A DNA stretch of 64,000 nt from Salinibius halmophilus. GTDB lineage: Bacteria; Pseudomonadota; Gammaproteobacteria; Pseudomonadales; Natronospirillaceae. Shown piece after piece: positions 1 to 7,683 of the stretch. Within the stretch, counting starts at the first letter, position 1; each line of letters begins with the position of its first letter. The stretch lies in NCBI RefSeq assembly GCF_003577475.1, contig NZ_QPEP01000011.1:110312-174311 (forward strand), written 5' to 3'. The notes under the pieces were generated by a model. That model searched no databases. It saw nothing but the letters and a program-made list of their open reading frames with translations, and was not told the origin of the DNA. A program made the translations under genes and the position numbers.

Positions 1-1859
1 AGGTTGGAGTTCTTCGCTTGCGGCACGGCATAAAAATTAATATCGATGACGTTATCGAGCATGCGCACGGCGGTTTTAACGGTGCGGCGCAGGCGTGCTT
101 GGTCAATTTTGCCATCGCGTACGTGGTTCACTAGGTTCACTGAGCCAAGGTTACAGACGGCAATCTCGTCTTCACTGGTGTTTAGTGTGATTTCGGTACA
201 CAAGTTTGAGCTATGCACTACACCAGCGTGTTGCTGTGGGCTGCGCAAGTTACAGGTGTCTTTGAAGGTAATCCATGGGTGTCCTGTTTCGAACAGCATC
301 GACAGCATTTTCTTCCATAGGTCTTCTGCTTTTACCACCTTGTGCAGTTTGATCTCGCCATTACGGGCCTTTTCTTCGTAGGCCTCGTAGGCTTGGCGGA
401 ATGCATTGCCATACAAGTCGTGTAAGTCAGGCACGTCGGAAGGGGAGAATAGTGTCCAGTCTTGGTTATTGAGTACGCGCTCCATAAATAAGTCGGGTAC
501 CCAGTTGGCGGTGTTCATATCGTGGGTACGACGGCGGTCATCACCGGTGTTTTTGCGCAGCTCCAGGAATTCTTCAATATCTAGATGCCAGCTTTCTAAG
601 TACGCACACACCGCACCCTTGCGCTTACCGCCTTGGTTCACGGCAACGGCCGTGTCGTTTGCTACCTTCAAAAACGGTACCACACCCTGAGAGTGACCAT
701 TGGTACCGTGAATATGGGCGCCGAGAGAGCGCACCGGCGTCCAGTCGTTGCCTAAACCACCAGCCCACTTAGACAGCAAGGCATTGTCGCGCATGGCTTC
801 ATAAATGCCGCTCAAGTCATCCGGTACGGTCGTTAGGTAGCAGCTAGATAGCTGGCTGTGCTGAGTGCCGGCGTTGAACAAGGTTGGTGTTGAAGCCATG
901 TAGTCGAAGCTAGATAACAGTTCGTAAAACTCAATGGCGCGCTCGGTTGGCTGGTCTTCATTGAGCGCCAAGCCCATCGCAACACGCATGTAGAAAGTTT
1001 GTGGCAGCTCAATGCGGCCGCCGTTGATATTCAGTAAGTAGCGGTCGTTAACAATTTGCAGACCAAGATATTGAAACTGCTGGTCACGCTCTGGTCGCAG
1101 TGCTGCGGCAATTTTGTCTAAATCAAACAAGGTGCCTAAGCGCTCATCAATGCGCCCAGCCGGTACGCCAAGTTCAATGGCCTTCTTTAGTACAGCGCCT
1201 TGATCATCGGCGTCTACACCTAGGCTATTACCCACTTCGGCTTTGATGCGCTTGAGCAACAAACGGGCACAAAAACGGCTGTAGTCTGGTTCCAATTCAA
1301 TTTTTGAACGAGCTGATAGCAGCAATGCTTGCTCGATGTTTTCAATACCAATGCCGTCATACACGGAATCGAGCGTTTCGTTTTCTAGCCAAACGGTGTC
1401 GATGTCGTTTAAGCCTTCAGCCATATGCGCAATGGTTTGGCGTAGCCACCCAAGGTCTAGCGGCGATTTGTCACCATCGTCTTTTACAACATATAAAGTA
1501 GGGTGTGGCTGGTATTCGCCATCGGCTGCGGCGCGCTCGCGGGCACGCTCTTCGCGATACAAAATATACGCGCGAGCAATTTTCTGCTCGCCATGGCGCA
1601 TAAGCGCTAGTTCAACTTGGTCTTGAATGTCCTCGATGTGCACGGCGGCACCACTTCCGAGTCGAGTTTGATACAGATGGCCTACGTGGTCGGCAATGCG
1701 TTCGGCAAGTTGATGCAAACGCTCGCTACCCGCTTGTTCGCCTTCTACGGCAAGAATCGCTTTGGCAACGGCGACTCGAATACGCTCAGCCGTGAAAGGC
1801 TGTGCCGATCCATCGCGTTTAATCACTCGCAGAATTGTGGTGTCCGCTTGTGCTGTCAT
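1..1859 (-). CDS. nrdA: Ribonucleoside-diphosphate reductase, class Ia alpha subunit (3' part outside the window)
   Basis: Reduces ribonucleotides to deoxyribonucleotides with a partner NrdB radical subunit. About 619 residues are visible and the C-terminus runs off the left edge. An N-terminal ATP-cone (from about residue 8, ILRVIKRDG) is followed by a second, diverged cone-like region (about 95-190), as in the long Pseudomonas-type NrdA. The catalytic domain shows SSCYLTT (Cys340, first redox cysteine) and NLCTEI (Cys554, thiyl radical cysteine). The ATG at 1859 follows AGGAG at good spacing. Control lies upstream: a hairpin repeat, a cobalamin riboswitch and NrdR boxes. nrdB is expected beyond the left edge. 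The family assignment is firm; the regulation is inferred from the upstream sequence. Confidence 0.97.
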   Translation of the reverse strand, partial: MTAQADTTILRVIKRDGSAQPFTAERIRVAVAKAILAVEGEQAGSERLHQLAERIADHVGHLYQTRLGSGAAVHIEDIQDQVELALMRHGEQKIARAYILYREERARERAAADGEYQPHPTLYVVKDDGDKSPLDLGWLRQTIAHMAEGLNDIDTVWLENETLDSVYDGIGIENIEQALLLSARSKIELEPDYSRFCARLLLKRIKAEVGNSLGVDADDQGAVLKKAIELGVPAGRIDERLGTLFDLDKIAAALRPERDQQFQYLGLQIVNDRYLLNINGGRIELPQTFYMRVAMGLALNEDQPTERAIEFYELLSSFDYMASTPTLFNAGTQHSQLSSCYLTTVPDDLSGIYEAMRDNALLSKWAGGLGNDWTPVRSLGAHIHGTNGHSQGVVPFLKVANDTAVAVNQGGKRKGAVCAYLESWHLDIEEFLELRKNTGDDRRRTHDMNTANWVPDLFMERVLNNQDWTLFSPSDVPDLHDLYGNAFRQAYEAYEEKARNGEIKLHKVVKAEDLWKKMLSMLFETGHPWITFKDTCNLRSPQQHAGVVHSSNLCTEITLNTSEDEIAVCNLGSVNLVNHVRDGKIDQARLRRTVKTAVRMLDNVIDINFYAVPQAKNSN

Positions 1860-1984
1860 TCATTGTGCTCCTAGCTGCGCAATTCAAGGCAAGCCAAGCG
1901 CAAACGAACACAAACACACAGACAGGTGCAGTGTAGGAAGATGCGCCACAGGCCCTTAAATCGCGAAGGGTTATGGGTTTAGCT

Positions 1985-2288
1985 CAATGCGGGGTAGGGC
2001 TGTTCACTCTTAATGCAAGGTGGCGTTTGCCAGAGGGTTGAGCGTTGTTTTTTCGACACGGCGCAAGATTCTACCTGCCTACCGCATCCCTGCGAGGGCT
2101 CCCAGGCAGTGCATCCCTGCACTGCCGTAAAAGTCTACAAACGCATCTAATGCGTTTGTTGCTACCGCAACGACTTTCACCCATGTAGCCTCGACACCTG
2201 CTCCCTGCAGGTGACGGTCTCAAAACAACCCATCAACCCCCTGGCTTTATTTACCAGAGCTATCCGAGCGAACAGCCCTACCGCATAA
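1985..2288. repeat. Long-hairpin repeat element, copy 1 (extended form)
   Basis: Two imperfect inverted arms of about 65 bases (about 1987-2052 and 2220-2286, sharing TAGGGCTGTTC near the tips and GTTGTTTT at the base of the loop) enclose a core. The core begins TCGACACGGCGCAAG (2053-2067) and ends TGTAGCCTCGACACC...GGTGACGGTCTCA (2184-2221). It holds several smaller hairpins: GGCAGTGCA/TGCACTGCC around TCCC (2105-2126), AAACGCAT/ATGCGTTT (2139-2157), GTTGC/GCAAC (2158-2171) inside AAAGTC/GACTTT, and CACCTGC-TCCCT-GCAGGTG (2195-2213). The core ends match the second copy near 8520-8580 while the arms do not. It sits in the nrdA leader, between the riboswitch and the start codon. Confidence 0.8.
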
Positions 2289-2295
2289 TTCGGGC

Positions 2296-2426
2296 AGTGA
2301 GCTGCTAAATTTTGACTTGGTCGGTCTTCGGACTTCTGTTGAGCTAGCAACAGTTACCGCTGCGCGTCAGTGTGGGATTTGCACCCAGCTTCCCTAAACA
2401 AAATAGCGCTATGGCGCTGCTTTGAG
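2296..2426 (-). promoter_or_regulatory. Cobalamin (B12) riboswitch in the nrdA leader
   Basis: Read on the minus strand, the conserved blocks of a cobalamin riboswitch occur in order. A small hairpin (AGCGC/GCGCT near 2402-2416) comes first, then GGGAA (2390-2394), GGTGCAAATCCCAC, CTGACGCGCAGCGGTAACTG (the B12-box region ends near 2351) and AGTCCGAAGACC (2323-2334). The RNA points toward nrdA about 440 bases downstream. Family knowledge: such riboswitches repress B12-independent enzymes when the vitamin is present, and several bacteria control class I or III ribonucleotide reductases this way when they also own a B12-dependent class II enzyme. Outer boundaries are approximate. Confidence 0.9.
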
Positions 2427-2468
2427 TTGAAAGTTCACAGGTTATGCACAGGCTATTCAGAGCTCTAT

Positions 2469-2516
2469 GCACAACATCTTGTGCTTTCACCAAGTGCTAG
2501 TAACAATATATTGATG
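2469..2516. promoter_or_regulatory. Tandem NrdR boxes
   Basis: CAATATATTG (2504-2513) fits the NrdR-box core CwATATATwG exactly. A second site, CAACATCTTG (2472-2481) flanked by GCA/TGC, lies exactly 32 bases away. Paired boxes about three helical turns apart are the known arrangement for the ATP/dATP-sensing repressor NrdR. A possible minus-strand promoter (-35 TTGCCA near 2525, -10 TATTGT near 2503-2508) would overlap the first box. The boxes lie upstream of the cobalamin riboswitch and so control the start of the nrdA transcript. Confidence 0.7.
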
Positions 2517-2545
2517 TAGGTCAGTTGGCAAGGTTTGTGATGCGG

Positions 2546-3370
2546 TTAGCTATTTAGGTGTCGGCTTGTGCAAACACGCTGCCAGCTTTGTAGCCAAGAC
2601 ACGCTGCATGTTCGTTCAGTGTTTGGTTGTTTCTGTAAAATTTTGTAACACCTTGCTAAGCGAGCGAGTTGAACGCGTCGGAAGCACTCGTATACGCTGT
2701 TCTTGGTCATGTCTGCAGGGTCGTCACCAGTGACGGCGCCGAAGCGGGCAGCAATCAGTACAGAGAAACGGCGTTGTTCAGATGGGCGCTCATATTCATG
2801 GATGGTGCTCAGCGATAGGTTTAAAAGCATGGCCATTTGTTCTTTGCTTAAACCAGCTGCTTGCCGCCATGGGCGCATATTGCTCGATAGGTCAACGTAG
2901 TACTTGCCTTCTAAATCACCGAGCATGGTTGGTATGGCAGCGCGATCTAGCGGGTGTGGGTCAAAATAGCTGACTTCTTGTGTTTGCGAGAGCAGGGCAA
3001 ATAACAATCCGATATCGGTTGATGGGGTATGCATCAGTGCATCGGCGCAATGCAATACGTCGTCGTCGAAGAAAAAATCAGGGAAGTATTTTTCATATTC
3101 AGAGTTTTTAAGCAGGTAGAGGGGCGCCATGCCGGTCAATATAGACAGTCGACAAGCGTGATGCATGCGAGGTATTTCTTCGCCCTTTTCGTATTTTTTT
3201 AACTGTGAAACAGACATATTCATCTGTTCTGCTAGCTGTGCTTGGGTTTGCTTTTTAAGTCGCCGCAGGTGGCGTATATTTTGGCCAATGGTGGTGCCAA
3301 TATTGGCTTCCATCGCGGCAATATCTAATAAGCGAAAACTGCGCCCTGTATCACTAGTAAAGGTCTGCAT
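2546..3370 (-). CDS. Double-XRE (Cro/CI-type helix-turn-helix) DNA-binding protein
   Basis: A 274-residue protein with two Xre-like helix-turn-helix regions. The first is at about 27-80, with QTQAQLAEQMNMSVSQLKKYEKG and EIPRMH. The second is at about 165-215, with AGLSKEQMAMLLNLSLSTIHEYE. The middle (about 90-160) is acidic and aromatic with no recognised ligand domain. It is a distant paralogue of the gene at 22568-23443, sharing the layout, the S-x-SQ-x-KK-x-E-x-G-x-EIPR stretch and the following LLTG-type segment. It probably binds DNA as a transcription regulator; its target is unknown. A perfect 11-base tandem direct repeat just upstream may be its own operator. It reads toward the nrdA control region, and its stop lies next to the presumed nrdA promoter. 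Confidence 0.85.
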   Translation of the reverse strand: MQTFTSDTGRSFRLLDIAAMEANIGTTIGQNIRHLRRLKKQTQAQLAEQMNMSVSQLKKYEKGEEIPRMHHACRLSILTGMAPLYLLKNSEYEKYFPDFFFDDDVLHCADALMHTPSTDIGLLFALLSQTQEVSYFDPHPLDRAAIPTMLGDLEGKYYVDLSSNMRPWRQAAGLSKEQMAMLLNLSLSTIHEYERPSEQRRFSVLIAARFGAVTGDDPADMTKNSVYECFRRVQLARLARCYKILQKQPNTERTCSVSWLQSWQRVCTSRHLNS

Positions 3371-3378
3371 TAAAAATT

Positions 3379-3400
3379 ATGTCCCTGCAATGTCCCTGCA
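3379..3400. promoter_or_regulatory. Perfect 11-base tandem direct repeat upstream of the double-XRE gene
   Basis: ATGTCCCTGCA occurs twice head to tail (3379-3389 and 3390-3400), ending 9 bases upstream of the start codon at 3370. Direct repeats one helical turn apart at this position would suit an autoregulatory operator. The role is inferred from position only. Confidence 0.4.
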
Positions 3401-3584
3401 TTGTTGCGACGGCAATTATCCTATTTAGTTGAGCAATATGTCGTAGTTACATCAAGTATTTAATCGAATACCATTCGGTTAGCTAGACAGTTGGTTGAAT
3501 TATGATCTTATTGTCGCTAGGCCAAGGTGGCGCTAGCACCAAACAGGCATGCTGGCTTAGACTGTAAGCAGAACTGCCTTGGAT

Positions 3585-4562
3585 ATGAGCTCGCCTATGC
3601 AAACGAAACCAGACTACCGACCATATAACTTTAGTGGGTTATTAACGACGTCGCAGAAGATGATGAGCTTTATTGCGCGGTTGGAAAAAGTTGCTCGTAC
3701 CGATTCGGCCGTATTGATTCGCGGCCAAAGTGGTACAGGTAAAGACCTAGTCGCCCGCCATTTACATGCCTTAGGTAAGCGCCACAGCAAGCCCTTTAAT
3801 GCCATTAACTGTGCTGCACTCACGCCTGAATTGATGGCATCAGAGCTGTTTGGCCATAAGCGTGGTGCGTTTACTGGTGCGGTGGCCGATCACGCCGGCT
3901 TGTTGCGCAGCACCCATGGCGGCACCTTATTTCTGGATGAGGTGGCTGAGCTAACGCCAGACATTCAAGCGCGGCTATTGCGTGTGGTGCAAGAGAAAAC
4001 CTTCACCCCGGTTGGCAGTACAGAAGTGGTTCGCACAGATGTGCGTTTTGTTTCTGCCACGCATACGTCTTTACGGCGGCGAGTAAAAGAGGGCAAGTTT
4101 CGCGAAGACTTAATGTACCGCTTGCGCGTCATTCCCTTGTACTTACCACCGCTCATTGAGCGTGAAGACGATGTTGCCATGCTGATTTGGCAGTTTATTG
4201 AGCGCTTTAATCAACATGGCTTGCGCTTGGTCGAAAAGATAGAGCAGCGCGCTTGGGAAGCTTTGCTCGACTACACCTGGCCGGGCAATGTGCGCGAACT
4301 GCAAAATGCGATCGAATATGCCCATGTTATTGGCAGTGGCGATACCATCCGCTTCGATGATTTGCTGCCCGAGTTACGTGGCGAAGCACCGCCAGACGAG
4401 CTTGCCGACCATCAACCGCAGGATGAGCGCAGCCGAATGCTGGCGTTAATGCGCCAGTTTCGCGGTAACCGAACCGAAATGGCCAAACACCTCAACATTA
4501 GCCGCAGTACGCTTTGGCGTCAGCTCAAGGTGCTAGGGCTAGATGGTGACCTTGGTAAGTGA
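3585..4562 (+). CDS. Sigma-54-dependent activator without sensor domain (AAA+ plus Fis-type HTH)
   Basis: Activates RNA polymerase-sigma-54. The AAA+ domain shows Walker A GQSGTGKD (about residue 48), the sigma-54 contact motif GAFTGA (about 95), Walker B LFLDE (about 117) and WPGNVRELQN. The C-terminus has a Fis-like helix-turn-helix (GNRTEMAKHLNISRSTLWRQL). At about 325 residues it has the size of PspF, and no receiver, GAF or other input domain precedes the AAA+ module. The next gene is a persulfide dioxygenase behind a sigma-54 promoter, the arrangement known for FisR. FisR senses sulfane sulfur through N-terminal cysteines, yet this protein has a single cysteine (INCAAL). Start is uncertain: TTG 3579, ATG 3585 or ATG 3597. 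Confidence 0.92.
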   Translation: MSSPMQTKPDYRPYNFSGLLTTSQKMMSFIARLEKVARTDSAVLIRGQSGTGKDLVARHLHALGKRHSKPFNAINCAALTPELMASELFGHKRGAFTGAVADHAGLLRSTHGGTLFLDEVAELTPDIQARLLRVVQEKTFTPVGSTEVVRTDVRFVSATHTSLRRRVKEGKFREDLMYRLRVIPLYLPPLIEREDDVAMLIWQFIERFNQHGLRLVEKIEQRAWEALLDYTWPGNVRELQNAIEYAHVIGSGDTIRFDDLLPELRGEAPPDELADHQPQDERSRMLALMRQFRGNRTEMAKHLNISRSTLWRQLKVLGLDGDLGK

Positions 4563-4624
4563 TCTTATGAATTGAGAATTTCGTTAAGAAAGTCTTAATG
4601 ATAGGTTTCTAAAAAAGTTTCTTA

Positions 4625-4656
4625 GTGTTGCAACATGTTTTTCAGGTGTTGCAACG
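4625..4656. promoter_or_regulatory. Two palindromic upstream activating sites for the sigma-54 activator
   Basis: GTGTTGCAACA (4625-4635, containing the perfect palindrome TGTTGCAACA) and GTGTTGCAACG (4646-4656) are repeated exactly 21 bases, two helical turns, apart. They lie about 40-70 bases upstream of the sigma-54 promoter at 4694-4710. Same-face paired palindromes are what a Fis-type enhancer-binding protein needs. Assignment to the neighbouring regulator is inferred from position. Confidence 0.7.
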
Positions 4657-4693
4657 CATTCTATTTTCATCCAGAAAATTCCTAAAAAATAAC

Positions 4694-4710
4694 TTGGCAC
4701 GCTCCTTGTA
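4694..4710 (+). promoter_or_regulatory. Sigma-54 promoter of the persulfide dioxygenase operon
   Basis: TTGGCACG-CTCC-TTGTA matches the sigma-54 consensus TGGCACG-N4-TTGC(A/T) except for one base in the -12 element. GG and TG dinucleotides have the correct spacing. Transcription should start near 4721, thirty bases before the ATG at 4751. Confidence 0.8.
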
Positions 4711-4750
4711 TTGCTATGCTCAAAGAGAACTGACATTCAGGAGCTCAGCC

Positions 4751-5623
4751 ATGAATATTCAACATTTTTATGACCCAAACACCTTTACGCTGACTTATGT
4801 CGTGTACGACGAAGCGACTAGAGATACCATAGTGATCGACCCAGTTTTGGACTTCGATCAGCAAGGTGCCAAGATCACCAATGAGTCTTACCTAAAAGTA
4901 AAAGACTTCATCAGTGAACATGACTTAACCGTTCGTTTGGTATTGGAAACCCATGCCCACGCTGACCACTTGTCGGGCGCGCCACTATTCAAAGCCGATT
5001 ACCCAGATGCATTGGTCGGCATTGGTGAGCACATCACGCAAGTGCAGCAAGTATTTAAGGGTGTTTACAACCTAGGCGACGAAGTGGCCGAAGATGGTAG
5101 CCAGTTTGATCTATTGCTTAAAGACGGTGAAACCGTCACAGCAGGATCATTAACACTGAAAGTGATTCACACACCTGGCCATACGCCAGCTTGTGCGAGC
5201 TACTTAATTGATGATGCGGTGTTTACTGGCGATGCGTTGTTTATGCCAGATTACGGCACCGGCCGCTGCGACTTCCCTCGTGGTGATGCCGATGCGCTGT
5301 ACACCTCGGTGCACGAAAAACTATATGGCCTGCCAGATGAAACCCGTGTATTTACCGGGCACGACTATCAGCCAGGCGGGCGTGAGCTCGCTTTTGAAAG
5401 CACCATTGGTGAGAACAAGCGCAATAATGTGCAGTTGAAGATGGATACTTCACGTGAACAGTACGTACAGTTCCGTCGAGAGCGTGATGCCACGCTCAAG
5501 GCGCCAAAGCTGCTTTACCCAAGTATTCAGGTGAACATTCAGGCGGGGCACTTGCCAGCGCCAGAAGCCAATGGTCGCCAATATTTAAAAACGCCGCTTA
5601 ATGTGGCCATGCAAACATCTTAA
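4751..5623 (+). CDS. Persulfide dioxygenase of the metallo-beta-lactamase fold (ETHE1/Blh-like)
   Basis: Oxidises glutathione persulfide or related sulfane sulfur to sulfite, using one iron. This 290-residue protein has the metal motif THAHADH (residues 67-73), the second-sphere HTPGHTP, the metal-bridging Asp in FTGDALF, the family stretch GTGRCDFPRGD, and the C-terminal FTGHDYQPGGRE. These place it with type II (Blh-like) persulfide dioxygenases rather than glyoxalase II. The ATG at 4751 is preceded by AGGAG; an open frame extends further upstream but runs through the sigma-54 promoter and is not coding. It begins an operon with the two permease genes 20 bases downstream. Confidence 0.93.
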   Translation: MNIQHFYDPNTFTLTYVVYDEATRDTIVIDPVLDFDQQGAKITNESYLKVKDFISEHDLTVRLVLETHAHADHLSGAPLFKADYPDALVGIGEHITQVQQVFKGVYNLGDEVAEDGSQFDLLLKDGETVTAGSLTLKVIHTPGHTPACASYLIDDAVFTGDALFMPDYGTGRCDFPRGDADALYTSVHEKLYGLPDETRVFTGHDYQPGGRELAFESTIGENKRNNVQLKMDTSREQYVQFRRERDATLKAPKLLYPSIQVNIQAGHLPAPEANGRQYLKTPLNVAMQTS

Positions 5624-5643
5624 TCGCGAGGTAAGTCTGGAAT

Positions 5644-6063
5644 ATGTGGATGACCGATTTTTTACCGGCTCTGTTGGGCGGGTTGTTGTTAGGAACGGCG
5701 TCTGTGCTGTTATTCCTGTTAAATGGGCGCATCGCTGGTATCTCGGGGATATTCGGCGGCGTGGTAACGCTTGCTAGCCAGTGGGGCTGGCGAGCGTTGT
5801 TCCTGGTTGGCTTGGTAGCCGGTGGCCTGGTTTATCAGCTGGCAGGCGGAAATGTGAACATCGAACAAGTGGCTAGCCCACTAGGGCTTGTTATTGCTGG
5901 CTTGCTCGTGGGGGTAGGTACCACTATTGGCTCTGGCTGCACGAGTGGTCATGGTATTTGTGGTAACTCTCGCTTCTCACCACGCTCAATTTTTTCAACG
6001 GTAACCTTTATGGCTGCAGGTATTGCCATTGTTGCCATCTTGCGCCTAGTAACAGGAGTGTAA
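5644..6063 (+). CDS. YeeE/YedE-family half permease, first subunit
   Basis: A 139-residue membrane protein with about four hydrophobic helices and the YeeE/YedE signature GSGCTSGHGICG (about residue 98), which carries the conserved cysteines. Full-size YeeE imports thiosulfate; half-size pairs are common beside persulfide dioxygenases and sulfur regulators and are thought to move thiosulfate or other sulfur species. It lies 20 bases after the dioxygenase and 2 bases before its partner, so the three genes form one operon. Substrate and direction of transport are inferred, not visible. Confidence 0.9.
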   Translation: MWMTDFLPALLGGLLLGTASVLLFLLNGRIAGISGIFGGVVTLASQWGWRALFLVGLVAGGLVYQLAGGNVNIEQVASPLGLVIAGLLVGVGTTIGSGCTSGHGICGNSRFSPRSIFSTVTFMAAGIAIVAILRLVTGV

Positions 6064-6065
6064 TC

Positions 6066-6515
6066 ATGCAAAAACTTGTCGCATTGTTATCTGGCTTGTT
6101 ATTCGGCCTTGGCTTGTCGGTATCGCGCATGATTGATCCGGCTAAGGTTGTTGGCTTTTTGGATATCTTTGGAGATTGGGACCCATCGCTAGCATTTGTT
6201 ATGGGCGGTGCCTTGTTGGTAAGCATGCCTGCAACTCAAATTATCTTGAAGCGCCGTCAAAAGCCGGTACTAGATAAAGAGTTTTATGTGCCTACCAACA
6301 AAAAGATTGATAAAAACCTTGCCGTTGGTGCTGTGCTGTTTGGTGCCGGTTGGGGCATTGCGGGTCTGTGTCCAGGGCCTGCGTTGGCGTCACTAAGTTT
6401 TGCCAGTGGTGGCTTGTTGATTTTCATCGCAGCTTACCTCGCTGGTACCTATGTTGGTAAGGGCATTCAGAAGTTGCAGGTCACAAAAGCTCAGCAACGG
6501 CTTTTGAATAGTTGA
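6066..6515 (+). CDS. YeeE/YedE-family half permease, second subunit (DUF6691-type)
   Basis: A 149-residue membrane protein with hydrophobic helices near both ends and in the middle. It carries RMIDPAKVVGFLDIFGDWDPSLAFVMGGA near the N-terminus and GWGIAGLCPGPALASL (about residue 98), with one conserved cysteine. It is the usual partner of the preceding half permease; together they equal one full-length YeeE. A rho-independent terminator 30 bases downstream closes the operon. Confidence 0.9.
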   Translation: MQKLVALLSGLLFGLGLSVSRMIDPAKVVGFLDIFGDWDPSLAFVMGGALLVSMPATQIILKRRQKPVLDKEFYVPTNKKIDKNLAVGAVLFGAGWGIAGLCPGPALASLSFASGGLLIFIAAYLAGTYVGKGIQKLQVTKAQQRLLNS

Positions 6516-6547
6516 CCAAATAGGTAATAATCACCGCTTAAGGTAAG

Positions 6548-6583
6548 CGGGTAGCCGTTCATCGCGGCTACCCGTTTTTTTTT
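6548..6583 (+). terminator. Rho-independent terminator of the sulfur operon
   Basis: CGGGTAGCCG (6548-6557) pairs with CGGCTACCCG (6565-6574) around a 7-base loop and is followed by nine T residues. It follows the last permease gene and isolates the operon from the kinase gene downstream. Confidence 0.93.
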
Positions 6584-6613
6584 GTTTACCCAGTAGTATT
6601 GGTGAGCTGAATA

Positions 6614-7681
6614 ATGAAGGGAAATCAAATGGTTTTAGCGGCATTAAAGCCAGCCAACCTTTTGCGCGAAGTAATCCTTACGGCACTGGCCTGTTTTTTC
6701 ATTGCTTGGGTGCAATGGTTAGCGGGCTCTGGGTCGTATGTGGTGACCTATATAATTTCTATTGGTTATGGCTTTAGCACTATTTTTTGGTCTCGTGTAC
6801 TCAGCACCTGGGAAGGCGTGCGTATACTGGGCGTGCTAGTACCTGGCTGGGTATTAGGGGTGTTATTGGGCTTTTTACAAGGCTCGGTCATTATGCTGTG
6901 GATTGCAGTGGGCAACTGGGGCAGCCTCATTACTTGGGTGCAGCAAACCCAAGGGCGAATTTTAATGAAAATGGCCCTGTCGGCCGTGTTTACGCTGGCC
7001 TTGGTGTACTTTTTCTACTCGATGTATTACATCAAAGCGCAGATGGATGACCTGCGAGAGCAACAGCTCACCATGGCCGAGAAAGAAAAGCAGCTAGCGA
7101 TAAGTGAGTTAAAGGCGCTGCAAGCGCAAATGGAACCGCACTTTCTATTTAATACCTTGGCCAACTTGCAAGCGCTGATTGAGTTTGATCCTAAGCAGGC
7201 TCAGCACTTGCTCACTGAGCTAACCGGCTTGCTTCGTGCCAATATGAAGCGCACACGCCAAGCCACTCAGTCTTTATCGGAAGAGTTGTCTGTTGTGCGG
7301 CATTATTTGAACATTCAGCAAATTCGCTTGGGTGACGAGCGGCTGAAGTTTAATATTTATCTGCCTGAAAGTTTGTCAAAAAAACAAGTGCCACCACTGA
7401 TGATTCAGCCATTGGTAGAAAATGCCATTTTGCATGGTGTAGAACCGGCTGAAGAAGGTGGGCAAATTAATGTTGAAGCCCATAATGAAGTCGATGGCGC
7501 TTGGTGTATTGAAGTTCGCAATACAGGCCTATCACTTGGGCAAAGTAATCGAAGCAGTAACGGCCTCGCCTTGGATAATTTAACCCAGCGACTGGCTAGT
7601 ACCTATGGCGATAACGCGTTATTGTCATTGGCTACGGAAGATGACGAAACTGTCGCCCGTATTCGGTTTAAAGGAGTGTAA
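6614..7681 (+). CDS. LytS/YehU/AlgZ-type sensor histidine kinase
   Basis: A membrane kinase of 355 residues with about four N-terminal transmembrane segments (residues 15-145), a short coiled linker (MDDLREQQLTMAEKEKQ), the phosphoacceptor box QMEPHFLFNTLANL (His about residue 178) and an ATPase part with VPPLMIQPLVENAILHGVEP. There is no separate periplasmic sensor, so the ligand is probably sensed in the membrane. Size and layout resemble Pseudomonas FimS/AlgZ (about 358 residues). ATG 6614 follows GGTGAG; ATG 6629 is an alternative. The response regulator starts 2 bases after the stop. Confidence 0.92.
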   Translation: MKGNQMVLAALKPANLLREVILTALACFFIAWVQWLAGSGSYVVTYIISIGYGFSTIFWSRVLSTWEGVRILGVLVPGWVLGVLLGFLQGSVIMLWIAVGNWGSLITWVQQTQGRILMKMALSAVFTLALVYFFYSMYYIKAQMDDLREQQLTMAEKEKQLAISELKALQAQMEPHFLFNTLANLQALIEFDPKQAQHLLTELTGLLRANMKRTRQATQSLSEELSVVRHYLNIQQIRLGDERLKFNIYLPESLSKKQVPPLMIQPLVENAILHGVEPAEEGGQINVEAHNEVDGAWCIEVRNTGLSLGQSNRSSNGLALDNLTQRLASTYGDNALLSLATEDDETVARIRFKGV

Positions 7682-7683
7682 AC

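Noticed and set aside
46..1959. Several plus-strand open frames opposite nrdA
   Set aside because: All lie inside the well-supported nrdA coding sequence on the other strand and have no recognisable product.
1985..2288. Integron attC site
   Set aside because: Size and hairpin shape are suggestive, but the conserved attC core sites are not present and no cassette or integrase is near.
1985..2290. Insertion sequence remnant
   Set aside because: No transposase fragment or target duplication is visible; the arms differ from those of the second copy, so they are not terminal repeats of an IS.
4625..4750. N-terminal extension of the persulfide dioxygenase
   Set aside because: The frame is open but runs through the activator sites and sigma-54 promoter; the family start and RBS are at 4751.
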